NCBI GenBank assembly: GCA_024403415.1
Contig: JAKSRY010000011.1
Coordinates: 1-64,000, forward strand
Length of the DNA: 64,000 bases
Direction of reading: 5' to 3'
Source of the DNA: Lachnospiraceae bacterium
Lineage (GTDB): Bacteria > Bacillota > Clostridia > Lachnospirales > Lachnospiraceae
Shown piece after piece: positions 16,826-31,800 of the stretch; position 1 is the stretch's first letter, and the number at the start of each line of letters is the position of its first letter. The position numbers and the translations under genes are program-made. The notes beneath the pieces were generated by a model, which ran no database searches, had not been told where the DNA came from, and worked only from the letters and a program-made list of their open reading frames with translations.

Positions 16826-19800
16826 ATGAATAAGAAATCGAGAGTTAATAACTTAATTAATAGATCAATAAGTTTCCTGATGTCACTTGTAATGACTTTT
16901 GGAATGATGACATCAAATCTTGCTGTTATACAGGCAAATTCAGTGGAAGATCATGAGCATATATTTTCATATATATCTAACGGAGATGGAACTCATCTGG
17001 CCCAATGTAACCAGGAAACTGAATGTGATTATGAAGAATCTGAAGAATGCAGTTATGAAGAAGGAATCTGCACAAAGTGTGGATATGAAAATTATGAAGC
17101 AGCGCTGTTTTCGGATGGAGTTATTAATATATATGTCAAGGGCGAATCTGACAGTGCAGCCCAAAATGCATTTAAGGATAATGGAGCCAGCGTTGAATAT
17201 GGTCAAAAACTTATACTGTCGAGTGACGGAGTAGATGAAGAGCTTAATTTTACAATCAAGAAAAGTGGAAGTGATGAAGACGATTCTTTGTTTGATAATA
17301 ATGCGATATATTCTCCCGGAAGGTACTATATAGGCTGGACCTGCGATGAGAACGAAACTATTTATTATAATGGTTTTGAAGATTACTATTTCGATATCGT
17401 TCCTGCTAAACTTGCTGAACCTGAGGTCTCTTCTTTTGATTGGAATGGAGCAGAGGCAACCTTTGCTTCGGTAAGTAAGGATAGCAACGGAAATGATATA
17501 ACAGGAGATTCAGGCATTTCAGTTTCCTATATTGTAAAGATATATAAAGATAATGTTCTGGTAAAGACTTCAGAAGCAATAGAAGGTGTGGCTTCGGATG
17601 CGCATACATATTCTCTTCTTTCGCTTATTAATTCTCCGGAAGGCGGGGCAGGAAAATACGCATTTTCTGTAACGGCTATTAGCTCTGATGAAAGTTTCTA
17701 TACTGATTCCTCAGAGAGCAGTATATCAGACAGTGTTTTATATGTAACAAAAGTGACTCTGGACAAAGAGTCAGGTATTTCTTCAGCAAATGACAAAGCA
17801 TCTTCTGAAAACACATTTCTTCTTATTTCAGGTGATTCAACATACTCACAAAAGAACATTATTGCAACTCCGGATACTGAATGGCAGTTTCTGAAATGGG
17901 ATAATGATAATTCCAACATAACAATTGAAAACGAAAATTTAAGTGATACTACTATTACATATGGTGTAGTGAATGCCGAGGATTATAATTCGGAAATTAC
18001 AGTGACAGCAAAGGCGACAGAAAACAATGCACCTACTATTGTTACAGACAGCTTTGCAAAAGGTGAAGGTATTGACGAGGGAAAGATTGTAGCCAAGTCG
18101 TATGACAGACAAACAGGTGTTAAGTCTTATGCATTTGCAACAGAGGAACCCGTTGCTGATTCTGCCGCTTGGACTATCCTGGCTGAATCTGTAATTACGG
18201 GAGTTGAGGTGGCTGAAGAAGAGAGTCCGATTTACCGATTTGCTCCTACAGATTCCGGTGCATATAAATTTTACGTTAAAGATGAAGCGGGCAATATGGC
18301 CGTATCTGACAACACGGTAAATGTTTCTAAAATAAATCTTGATTCTTATTATGTGAATGATGCGAAAAAGACCGGAAGTGACAGTACAATTCTTCAAATA
18401 GGAGATAGTGAGATTGTACTTCCTACCGACGATATAAGCAGGAAAGGCTACGAGTTTAAGGGATGGTATGAAGATCCGGAATGTACCAGAAAGATTACAA
18501 GCATTACGACGAATTCCGGTGCTGATACGATGGTTTATGCCAAGTGGGAGTTCGTAACACCAACCTGGAGCAAAAACCTAAACTCTGAAGGATATAATTA
18601 TACCTATAATGGTCAGAACAGGGAGTTGACTGTAGAAGTCAATACATCTGCAGATGTTACATATGAATGGTTCTGCAAGAAAGATGGAGATTCAGAATAT
18701 GAACAGCTTGCCGAATCGTCAGATACGTTAACTGTTAGAAACGTTTCTGATTCAGGAAATTATTATGTTAAGGCAACAATCAGGTACACAGATAATGAAG
18801 GTGTTGAACAGATCTTTGAATTAGATAGTAACAATTCAGATATAACAATAGCGCCCAAGGATCTTACAGTTAAGGCAGATAGTAAGATAATCGGTTATCT
18901 TGGCAACATACCTGAATACACATATACCTATTATGGTCTTGTTGGAGATGATGCAGATAATGGATCATTGACAGCAAAAGGAAGGGAGAGCATCACAGAG
19001 GGAACTCTTAAGTGCAGTTATGCCAAGGGAGATGTGCCGGATTCATATGACATTGAGTTTGATGAGCATTTTGCTTCAAATGGAAACTATGCAATAACAG
19101 AAGAAGCTGGGCTGCTTACCGTTAAGGTGCTTAATGTCGGTGAAATTGGTGCAGTCATCAATCTTGAACAGACATCCTATGAATATACAGGTGAGGCCAT
19201 AGTGCCTGTATTTACGGTGACATATGAAGATGAGGATGGTAATACTGTAGCTATAGAGGCTGAAGACTTTGATATCTCATATGATGCAGAGGGAAATATC
19301 AAAGCCGGAACTCATACTATGAGTCTGACCTTTAAGCGTTATTATGAGGGTTCACTCGATACTGAATTTACAATTACTAAGGGTGTATTCGATGGAGAGG
19401 CTGAGGTTGAGATAGCTGATTGGAATTATGGAGAAAGCAAATCAGTACCCGATATAGTGACATCTACTCTGCCATCTGATTTGACAAATTATGATAAGAC
19501 ATACTACTACGTTCCCGGAGAATTAGAGGAAGCCAATTCATCAACAGGTGGAAGTACTGCAATACCAACTAATGCAGGAACATATTCAGTATACGCCCTA
19601 ATTCATGATAAAGACGGAAACTATCAGGATTTTTATACTAAGCCAACAACGTTTGAAATTGGTAAGAGAAAAATATTCATAAAAGCTAAAGATTATTCCT
19701 GGACTTATGATGGTAACTCTCACAGCTATCCGGTAACTGAAGAAGATCCTGGTTACACATTTGAACTTGCTGATGGAACTGTCATAACCGAGCATGATGT

Positions 19801-22800
19801 ATTTATTCTTCCATCAGAATCTTTTGCAAGTCTTGAACTTAGTGGATCTGTTAAGGATGTTGTTCTTGATTCAGAAGGTAATAATATTGGCGTTGACAAT
19901 ACAGTTATTTTCAACATGAAGGCAAATGCCGATAATTATGATATTGAATGTATTCCAGGAGTTTTGAAGGTTAATCCTGCAAAGCTTAATGTTCCTGCTA
20001 TGCCCAAATGGGATGATACAAAGCCCGGTCAGGCAACCTGGGTTGCTATTACGAAGAGAGATCTTTCTGTAGAATATCAGCTTCAGCTCTTTGTACAGGA
20101 TCCGGATGCAGGTACGACTACAATAATTAAAAATGGGGAATCAGATTATTTTGTGACTTCTGATACCCATTATGATTTCAGTGAGATTATTCATTCACAG
20201 ATTTCAACTAATTCTAAAAAATCATTTTATTTCACCATAAAAACACTGGTCAAAGATTCATCAGACCCGGATAAACTGATTAAAAATGACTACGCGAATT
20301 CAGATGTCTCAGCACCGAGTGCACCTATCTGTACAGTAACAGTATCCCTTACCAAACAGAAGGTATCTGATGAGACTGATAATCCGGGAATTGAATCAAT
20401 TGTATTCACAGATGAACAGTATAGGGGAAGGAATACAATTACGCTCATTTCCGGTGAATCTTTCAATATAAGAGTAGATGCAGCACTTGGATATAACCTT
20501 AATGAATTAGCGACGATTAATTCAGATGATTATAGTAAATTCATTGTCTCTTCGCATAAATATATCCATGATTTGAGAAGATATTATATAGAGGCAGAAC
20601 TTACAGTTAAATCGGATATTGCTGAGTCACTACCGGATGTCAGATTAACCTGTAATACAGAAGATGATTATCCTACCACAAGAAATCTGACATATGTAAA
20701 CTGTGAGAACCATGCAGAAGGTGTTAAGGTTAGCGCAGAACTATACGATGGGCTTTCGCTTAAGGACTGGATTATTGAAAAGGTTACAGAAAGACAGGAC
20801 ATAGTTGATGGAAAGAAGGTTACAACATATGAGCATGATTCCTATGTGGGCGACTGGCACAATGTTTCTGAGGATGGAAGTACAATAGGTAATAAGTGGG
20901 TCAGAATTGATACCATAGTAACAACTCCCGGAATATTAAGAATTCGTTGTCGAGATGCTGAAAATAACTGGTCAACCACAGGGGTATTTACAGTATATGA
21001 AATAAGCTTTGATAAAGGTGATACAGACGATACAGAACATGTAATGCAACCGATTTATAAGCTTGCCAATACAGAGATTTCTCTTCCAAAGCATACTTAT
21101 GTAAAGACCGGATATGCTTTTCAGAACTGGAAGGGAGAACATTCGGGAACAAGCGTAGATGAGGCAGTATACAAGGCTAATGTAAGCGATGTTTTGGTTG
21201 CACAGTGGACTAATAAACAGTATAAATATACAGTTAATTATTTCTATATGGATACAGAAGGGAATTATTCTGATGAGCCTGAATCTTCAGAAGAGTTTTT
21301 TGGAAGGTATGGAGAGGTTATAGTCGCTTCCGATAGTGGAGAGGATATTCAAACAGAGGCTATCCAAAAGCCACGAAAGAATTATAGGAATGATCCGGCC
21401 CCTAATGTTGATGAATATGTAAATTCTATTACACTGACTGAGAATGGCCAGGTATTGAATATATATTATAGTTCAGGAAACTATAAAATAACCTATGCCT
21501 ATAAAATACCGGGAACGGCCGAATTAACATATGAGATTGATACTGTAAGATATGGGGCTGAGGTTCCGGAACATATAAAGCCATCTGTACCGGGATATGA
21601 TTTCGTGGGCTGGGTATATGAAGGATATGGAACTGCACCTGATAAAATGCCGGCAGAAGATCTTAAAGCAAGCGGAAGCTTCATACCAAAGCAGGCAAAC
21701 TATAAGGTTGTCTACCATATGGAGACTTTGGGAGAAGGAGATTCTAAAACAGGTAAATATGTGATAGAGGACTCTCTTACACAGACTCTCAGAGGAAAAC
21801 ATGATGATTTAATAACTGCATATTTAACTAAAGATTCAGCCACAACTGCCAATGAGGTTGTAGCTAAAGAGCAGACGGGCTTCACAATTAATGGAATGAT
21901 TATAACAAGAGGTGGCGCCTATACTGAAAGTGATGAACTTCCTACCGTGGAAGGTTATTATGGCGCAGGTACCATCGTAGATAAGGTAAGCAGTATTGAT
22001 GGTGATATGATGTACATCAATTACTATTTTGAACGAAATGTCTATGATTATACCTTAAATGTATGGAAAGACAACAGAGAAAGCGAAGCTAACAAAAAAT
22101 ATACAAGAACTGTCAGAAAACAATTTGGGGAGGATGTTTCGGACCTCTCTACAGCGTATGCGAAGGATGAAACATATATAGGAAATGAAGAAACGGGAAC
22201 TGAACCTTCACTTCCGGGATTTGAAATGCCGGAAGGTTATATTTTTACGTCCTACACAGACTATTCAACCGGTAATCCGCCAAGCAGCATGCCGGGAAGT
22301 GATGTCATTGTAACAAGGGATATCATTTCAAATGAGAATATTGAATATACAGTAGAAATATATTTTGAGAAGTCGGAAATAGGTTCATATGACAAGATGA
22401 GCACTATCACCTATTCTGCGCCTGCAGGAAGTAGGCTTCATGTAGTTAAAGAAGAAACTCCTGATACAAGGGATTCGGGTGATGATAAATATATATACTA
22501 TGACATCGTTAAAAAGACAGTTAATAACAGTGATTATTATCAATATATAAATATCGAAAACACTTCGGTAGAAGAGGGAGTACTTACCAAGGGTGGAGAA
22601 CCTGTGGTGCTCAAACTGTATTTCGAGAGAATATATACAGATGTAATTGTCAAATACAGATATGGAAATACTCACTCAAGCACTCAGGCTGAAGAAATGG
22701 CATCCTTCACTTTGAGAGGAAAGTGGGGAACTACCTATGAATTTGATCCCGATGCATTGTTCTATGCTAATACAGATTCAGATTGGATTCAGAATTTCTA

Positions 22801-25800
22801 TGGTGATCAGCTTAAAGAAGGAGCAACGATTAAAAATGGAAGTACTGTTAATATAGCTGGAACAGAGCCTTCTGCAAATGCCCTGCAGAAAAATTTCTAT
22901 GAGGACTATATTGTGTCCTATGCATGTTATTATGAATATTTTGATGAGAATGGAAATCTAAGCAGAACGTGGCCTAATCAGACTATATCCTATAAAGGTA
23001 TAGGAGAAAAAGTTGCTGCTTCTACGCTTACTCCTTCAGGTTCAGGTTATAAAGTTTCAAATAATTCAAATGTTAAATTGAATAATACTGTGACCTGTTA
23101 CTTCAGTCCTACAAAAGTTTATAGTACCGCATATTGTTATATTAACTACAATCAGATCGAAGACACTACTAACTGGTATCTTAATCTGAAGGTTAATACT
23201 GATGAAAAAGCTTTTCCTAACAGATATGCCGAAATGAATGAGGATGGAACTCCTGCAAAAGATGGTGAAGAAAAAGAAATCAAATATGCTTCTTCCAAAG
23301 ATATAACTTTCAGCTATGATGGCAATAATTATCCGGTAAAGGCTCTTAATATTTGTGACATTCTGAATCATACACCGGGTGAGACAGCCGGAGAAGAGGA
23401 TGAATATCCGGCGGTAATTACTAAGAAGAGACGTTATCATTATTCGTCATTAACAGATACCAAAGCTGGATTTACGCATATTGCAGCAGGCGATCTTGGG
23501 GACGATTATTTCTATTATGATGGAACAGGTTCCCTGGGAAGTACTCCCTTTGTGGCTATAGCGGTTACAGACAACAGATTTATGTTTGGGGCATATACGA
23601 GCTTTAGTCATAATTATGCGGTTAAATTAACTATAGTGGATGGCGTTCTTACAGCTGAGACAACAAAAGTAAAATCTAATGAATATAAGCAGGTTGAAGA
23701 TATTATGCAGGATTATCAGAACCTGCATAGTGATAGTGGTAATGAAAACTTTTATGATTCAACCAATACTGCATTGTATATATATAATACAAGCTGGGGT
23801 TCTGCTTATGTTGCCGGTTCATGTGGAGACCTTGTTTATTCATATGCACATCGGGATGAACAGCGAATTACATATATGTTCGATGGCAGATTATGTACAA
23901 ACAGTGAGCATGTATATCCTTATGCAACAGTAGTACCTAAGGAAAGCGTGAACTGCCCTGAACTTAGTGCAGGAATACAGGATGGCTATGAGGTGGTGTG
24001 GTATACCGATGGTGCACATACCAACCATATTCCTGATGAGGGATTAATCATGAATCGTAATTACACGATTTATGGTCAGCTCGAAAAAACGGTTATATAC
24101 AATAAGGAATATATTTATTATGAACTTGCAGATGAACTTAATGGCCTGAACTATGTAACAATAAGTGATGTGAGTGATCCTGCGATTGAAGAGCATATTA
24201 CATCAAACGTTGTAGATACATCGGAAGTTTCTGTTCCGATATCGACTACTCAGACAGTCACCAAAACTGCTAAAACAACGGAATATTATTGTGATGGAGT
24301 TCTTGTCATAGTTGAAAAGGAACGACCGACATGCAGCTATACCGAGCTTCATCTGACAAAGGATACACAGGAACCAGCAAAATCATATGAAGAGGCATAT
24401 GGAAGAGAAGGATTTTTCTACGACGAAGCAAATAAAAATAACAGATCCTATGGATATGTAAATAACACAGCTCTTGAACTGAGGGTATTCTTTGAACGTG
24501 ACAGATATCAGGTTGAAATAATAGCTAATCATTCAGATACAAGTAATGCGGAATATAAGCAATTCTCAATAGATCATGCAGTTCGCCTTGGAGAATATAA
24601 CAAGGATGGTTATACTCTTGCCGGATGGGAATGGGAGAAGTTTGATAAGGCTACAGGAGAGTATGTGCCTTATACACCTTCGTTTGAACCCGGGCATGAC
24701 TATTTCAGAATGCCTGCATTTGACTTGAGAGCTACTGCGGTGTGGGAACCTGCAGAGTTTGAACAGCCTGTCACACATTATTTTCAGACTTCTTCACAGG
24801 CATATAATACGACATTTATTGCTTCTCTTGAAGGAAAGGAACCTGATGCCGTATTAAATAAAGCAGCCTTTAATGGCTTACTATATGATGCTTCAATATA
24901 TAAGTCAGGAGCAATAGAAGGAGTAGCTGTCAAAATAGATGACAATACTGTGTATTATTTCTCAACCGGAGAAATAAAGACTTCTTCAACGGTTGAGGTT
25001 AAAGAAAATGACCTTGTTGCAGCAACGACAATTATAACAGTTGAGAGTGAGGCAGAAACAGATCCCTCAGAAGGTGCTATTGAAGACTTTGGAATGTATT
25101 CATATTCATATACATCCTGTCATTCAGGCACTGAAGTAAATAAATATACTGCAGAAGACAAATATATACCTAAGTATGGAATGACACTTGAATATTTTTA
25201 TCAAAGATCGGCGGACTTAATGGTTCGTCTGTTAGCTGTGTCATCAGATGGTGGAGAGAGTGGTCTTGTATTAACAGGTGGTGGACATCATATGTTTGGT
25301 GAGAATGTTAATATTAAGGCAAACATAGCCTCAGGATACTCATTTATGGGATGGTACAGGCCTGAAGACATATTTAAGGATTCTGATGGAAATGATGTTT
25401 ACGATAAGGATTCAGATACAGAACTTGGTTCATATCCGATAAGAAAAGATATTGAAAGTGTTATTAAAGATGGCACAATCAGTCCGGTATTGACCGGTCT
25501 GATTCAGTCAGTTACTGTAACTGAAAATATCGATCTGGTTGCGGTTTCTGTGCCGGATGAAACAATTGCTCCTACACTCAGCATAACAGGTAATCAGAGC
25601 TATGATTATGGTTATCCTGCTTCTTCGAGCAACGCATTCATGGCAATAGCAGGAAAGCAGACATATACATCAGCAGAGGATCCTGACGGATCACTTGCTG
25701 TTCTCGCATCTAAAACAACAATTACAGGATATCAGTGGTACAGAGTTCCGGCCGAATTGTCTGAAGATGGAACTGAGGCCGTACCAACCGGTGAGGAAGA

Positions 25801-28800
25801 GGAGATAATTGAAGGTCAGACTTCATCAACTCTTCTTATTGAACGTGGAAAATCTGCCGGAGCATATATATACAGATGTAAGGTAAGCTATGTAAATAGT
25901 GATACCGGAAGAACCGGAACCATTGAAAAAGACAGAGGTCTTGTAGTAAATAAGGCTAAGATGTCTGTGGAAATAACTAATGTCGAAAAAATCTTCGACA
26001 ATAACTATTATCATATAACGCTTAATGTTATAGATCCTTTTGGAGATTCGGATACTACTATCTATTATCATGCGGATACTCCTCTTGATAAGGATAATTA
26101 TAGCACTATAGGAACTACAGAACTTCCTCAGTATAAGGATGTTAATCATGACAGTACAGGAGCCTGTGCCAACAAAACTTATATTTATATCAAAGATAAT
26201 ACAGGCAATTATGAGGATTATGTAGGTTATGGACTTGTAAATATTATTCCTAAGACAATTAGTATTAAGGCCAAAAATCAGATTTTTTCAAAGATTTATG
26301 ACGCCTCTGATGTAGTAACAGGTGATGTGACTGATTCATCAACCGATCTTGGTAAATTAGCAGCAGGCGTAGGCTCAATATATGAGCTTGTGGGCTTTGT
26401 AGACGGAGACACGGCTGTAGATTCATATATTCTTTCCTGCGATGCAAGATTTAATTCGATGCATGTTTCAAAGGCTAACAGCTTTACTGTCTCAAATATG
26501 AAGCTTGCATTTAAGACAAATGGAGACACTGCTTATAACTATGCTTTCCAGGCTACGGATACCCTGACATTTTCGGGTCACATAGAGCCTCGTTCTTTGG
26601 ATATTGAGTGGGAGGACAAAGAAGAATTTGTCTATAACGGAGAATTGCAGGCACCGGTTGTATCGTGGGCAGATACAGATAATAACAAAAATATTCCGGA
26701 AAGTGATAAAGGAAAAATCATCCTGACTACAACAGGAAAGCAGACCAATGTTACTGAGGATGGAAAAACATATACTGCATATGCACAGGCAATACATACA
26801 GTTGATGCACCATTTGAATCAGGGGATTATACATTCAATGATTTGAGTAAGAATTACAGAATTGTTCAGAGAAATATCTTTATTAAGCCTGTAGACACTG
26901 AGATTACATATAATGGAGAGAATCACACAATCACTGAATATAAGATTGTAGATGAAGATGGAAACGAAGATCTTGTTGCCAATGCTGATAAATACATAAA
27001 AAGTATAAGTGAACCGGACACCAAGGTTAATGCAGGCATCTACGATGAAATGGAATTTAAACATGATTTCAAAATCACATCAACAATAGGAAGAGACCTT
27101 ACTTATAACTATAATATCTCATATGAAAAAGGTACGCTTACAATCAAAAAGGCTAAGGTTACTGTAACGGGAATTGTGGCAGATGATAAGCCGTATGATG
27201 GTACCACAGATGCTGTTATACATATTAATAATCCGACAACCGGAGATTCATATCTTACATTTACTCCGTTATATTCTCAGAATGGAGTTGTGGATAAGCT
27301 GGATATTGATGTTTCAAAGATCGACGCAGTATTCGAGGATAAAGCAGCGGGAACAAACAAAGTCAATATTACTATCCCTGCAGACGCCCTTATTGGAGAT
27401 TCGGCAGATAACTATGAGCTTATTCCATCAACAGAGGTGTCAGGCAGCCAGAATTTTGCTACAGCAACAATAAGTCAGAATACCATTAAAGTTAAGGCTG
27501 TTCCTAAAACTGTTGTATATGGTGAAAGTGTCGACTTTGAATGTGAATACGAGAATATTATTAAGGAGGACGGAACATCCGGATGCTACGAAGATATCAA
27601 AGATAAAGTAACAGGTTCAGTGTCTTATTATATTAATACAGGAACGGATGAAGTACCTGTCTGGACCGGTTATACGGCAGGAGATATTAATGTCGGAGAA
27701 TATGAAATCAAGGTTGATGTTTCAAGTCTTTCGCACCCGGACTTTACATTCGAATGGGATGAGGACGAAGATATTAAGCTTGAAGTTACTAAACGTCCGG
27801 TAATGCTTGCAGCTATGAGTGCCACAATCAGCAAGGAATATGATGGAACAACCGATGTGGTGACAGTACCTGCTAAAAATACACATTATGAGTTTAAGAA
27901 GACAGAAGATATCGGAGGCAGTGAGGTTTCAGCATCGGGTGTTCTCTCAAAAGATGCCACAGACTTTGATCTTAGTTCAAAAGAATATGTTTATAATTCA
28001 AAGGATGTTGCAGATGCTGATAAGGTATTACTGACGGACGCTGTTATTAATAATGATAATTATGAACTTATTAATGATAATGTGGAAATTCCGGGTGAGA
28101 TAACTCCAATAGCATTAACTATCAGGGCTAAAGCTACAGAAATCACATATGGTGATACTTCACCTTCTTATGAAGCGGAATATGATGGATTTATTGATGG
28201 TGAAACCGAGTCTGTTTTAGATGGTGAGCTTACTTTTTCGAATAATGAATATGATCCTTCGGATTCCAATAAACGCCATGTTGGAACGTACACAGCAGAT
28301 ATTATACCTACAGGATTTGGCGCTGAAGATTCTGTAAATAATAACTATATTATTCATTATGTTCCGGCAGATATGACAGTTGAGCCGGCTGTAGTATATT
28401 TCACAGCAGATGATAAGGTTATGAGATATAAGGTCGGCAACGAAGAAGCCGGAATGACAGGCCAGGTTCCTACGTATACCTATACACAACCGGAATGGAA
28501 GTATGAAGGAGATGCGGCACGATATTCACTGACACTTACAATGCCACAGACCGAGACAGGACTGGAAGGTGATACGGCCATATCATGCTATACACTGCCC
28601 AAGGATTATCCAATTAAGATAAAGACTGATAGTTCAGGAAATGTCTTGGGAATTGAAAAGGTATCTGAAGAAGATACTCATACGGACTATATCTTTAAGG
28701 CAAAGGACGGCAAACTGACAGTTCAAAAGTTCCTGGTAAAGGTCACCGGTTCAATCACAATTGCTGACAGATACTATGACGGAACTGACAAAATATATAA

Positions 28801-31800
28801 TGAACAGCTGCCGGCAGATTATTCTACGTTAACCTTTGATGGAATTGATGATGTAGATAAATCTTATTCGGGAATTGATGTCGATAAACTTATAGCAGAT
28901 AGCAGATATGCAGGTACGAATGCAGGCGATAGTGTAACTATAACCCTTGATATAGCATTAAATGATTATCTTGCTGCAAGATATGAACTTGATTCTCAAA
29001 ATACAAATGTTACAGCAAGCTCTTCTATTAAAAAGCGGCCTGTAGAAATTAAGGCTAAGGATAAAACTATTAGATATGGTAGTCCGATTCCAAATGATTA
29101 TGGAATTGAGACTGTTCCGGTTGAGAGTCCATTGACATCAACTAACATGGGACTTGTAGAAGGCGATACTATAAGTGTATTTACTGCACCTACAGGCTAT
29201 ACCTGTGCTTATGCAGTAACCCCTGAATATTCAGCAACCGGAAGCTATGATGTCACACCGGTTGGTGTTACTGCAGATAATTATGAAGTTAATCCCGTAT
29301 CAACCGGAAGTTTGACGGTTACAGCCAATAAGCTTGCAACACCGGTGCCACAATGGAATGCTGAGGCACCCGGAACCGTAACCTGGACAGATATTCCTTC
29401 AATCGGAGATGTTACAGTTGCAGGTTATATTATTGAATTATATAAAGAAGGTGAAGCGACAGCAGTTGATGTCGAAGGAACAAAAGAGTCTCCGATAGAT
29501 GCTACAACCTATGATTTTGCATCTAAAATACGTGAAAATGATGGTGGTATATATAAAGTTAAGGTCAAGGCCATAGCCTCCTTGGTTATGAATGATGCTA
29601 ATTGTAATGTCACTGACTCTGATTTTGGAGAAACAGTTAAAGGTCTGTATGCCACAAGAGTAACGCCTGTATTTGACGGTAGTTCAGATGGAATAGGCGC
29701 TAAAGACGGAGGAAATAATCCGGTTTATATTAATAACCTTGGAGCTTCGGAATCGTATGTCATTATTGAAGGGGAAAGTCCTGTTGATCTGGTTGGAATG
29801 CTTAAAAATGATACAGGATACATTGCTTCATTAAGTGCTGATACCGGTATTACTCTAGGTACTACAGGAGAAGTTACTGTAAGTAAAGATGGAACTCAGG
29901 GAAAAGCAACAAGTACTATATGTGTTGAAAAAGATGCTGCTCCGGCTGCTGAAACCAATGTTATCATAACACTTACAGCAAGACCCGCTACATTAAAAGC
30001 AACTATATCTACAACGGATAATACATCGCTTACTTATGGATATACAGCAGTTCCGACATTCACAGTAACACCTTCTGTGGTTTCGGATAATATAGATACA
30101 GACGGATATGACTATACCTATGACTGGTATATTTTAATGAATAAGGCAGCTGCGTATACTCTGATGCATTCAGGAACTGAAAGCAGTTATTCATTCCCTT
30201 CAGGCTACAATGTTGGTGCGGATTACAGAGTACAATGTAAGGTTACTGCAACAAGAAAAGATAATGGACAGAAGAAAGAAGCGGTTATTGCAACAACAGG
30301 TTCGGCTGAACGATATATTAAGGTTGTGATTAAGAGGGGAACCTATGCTCCATATCTTACATATCATACAGTAGATGGTAACTGGGTATATGGAGAGACG
30401 AGAGAATATCCGACAATAGAAGGTCTGATGGAAGAAGTAACAGAGCATGCCGTTAAGACATTTAAGTATTCGACACAGATTTCAGGACCGTTTGATACAG
30501 ATAAAATGTATACAGATGTAGGAACCTACTATGTAATTGCTGAGTTGTCAGCAACTGAGAATTACGAATCGACAGCCACGGAGCCTATTTCTTATACTAT
30601 AACTCAGAATAAGCTTCCCAATCCTGCAAACGTTAAGATGGAGGCTTCTTCAACTGCGCCTTATGGTAAATTTACCTGGGATGCAGTTGACGGATACAAG
30701 GAAAATGCAGGCGCTGTGGGAAAATCAGACTCTGATATTAAGGTTAAATATGAATTGAGGCTTTCATATAATCCTATTGGTGAAAGTGATCCTGTATTTA
30801 TTGGTGATCCTGTAATAACTACAGACTGCTATTATGATTTTACCAGTCTTATTAAGGAACCGGGAACCTATCATGTATCTGTTAAAGCGATAGTAGATGA
30901 AAAGCGTGGTGGTAAGGATGCCCTGAACTGCCTTGATAGTGATGCTGTATCAATTGATGCAGTTATCACAATTGGTGCAGATGTGATCTCAGACACAGGA
31001 GAAGCAGATACTACAGGCTTTAGAAGAGTATATGATGGTACTCCTCTTAAACTGAAGGTAAATTATTCTGCAGGTTCAGATCCTGGAATCACATATACTT
31101 ATCAGTGGAAGAAAAATGGTGTGAATTATACCGGCGATGGAGCTAATACTGATGAAATATCGATTACTTATGTGGATGAGAACGCAGTATTTGTCTGTGA
31201 GGTTATTCCGTCAACCGATCATAAGCCGGTATATACCAAAGCTGTAACTGCAACAATTATTCCAAGAAAGATTACTGTTTCTACTGATAGTAATGTAAAG
31301 ACTTACGATGGTACACCATTAACAGACGGTGATTACAGTATTAAGCTTACAGGTTATGATGCTGCCGGACTTGCAGCCGGGGATACTGATTCAATTAATG
31401 TAAAGGGCCAAGCTACAGAGGTTGCTGATACTGCTACCGGAAATAACACATATGATAATCTTGTTATTAAACGTGGAGATAAGGTTGTTTATAAGGCGGG
31501 TGAAGCAAACAACAACTATGAAGTTACAGACAATCTTGGAACTTTAACAATTAATAAAAGACAGATTACTCTTAAGCCTAAAAATATTAATGCAGAATAC
31601 AAGGGAAGTGCTTATACTCCTTCAGATTATGAAATAGTATCAGGAACTCTTGTATCAGGAGACAATATAGACAATGTAACCTACACAGGAAGTAGAAGAG
31701 ATGTTGGAGAGAGTACATCAAACATAAATACCGGTGTTAAAATCATGAAGAGCGGTGAGCCTGCTACTGATAATACTGCCAATTATGATATAACACTTAA

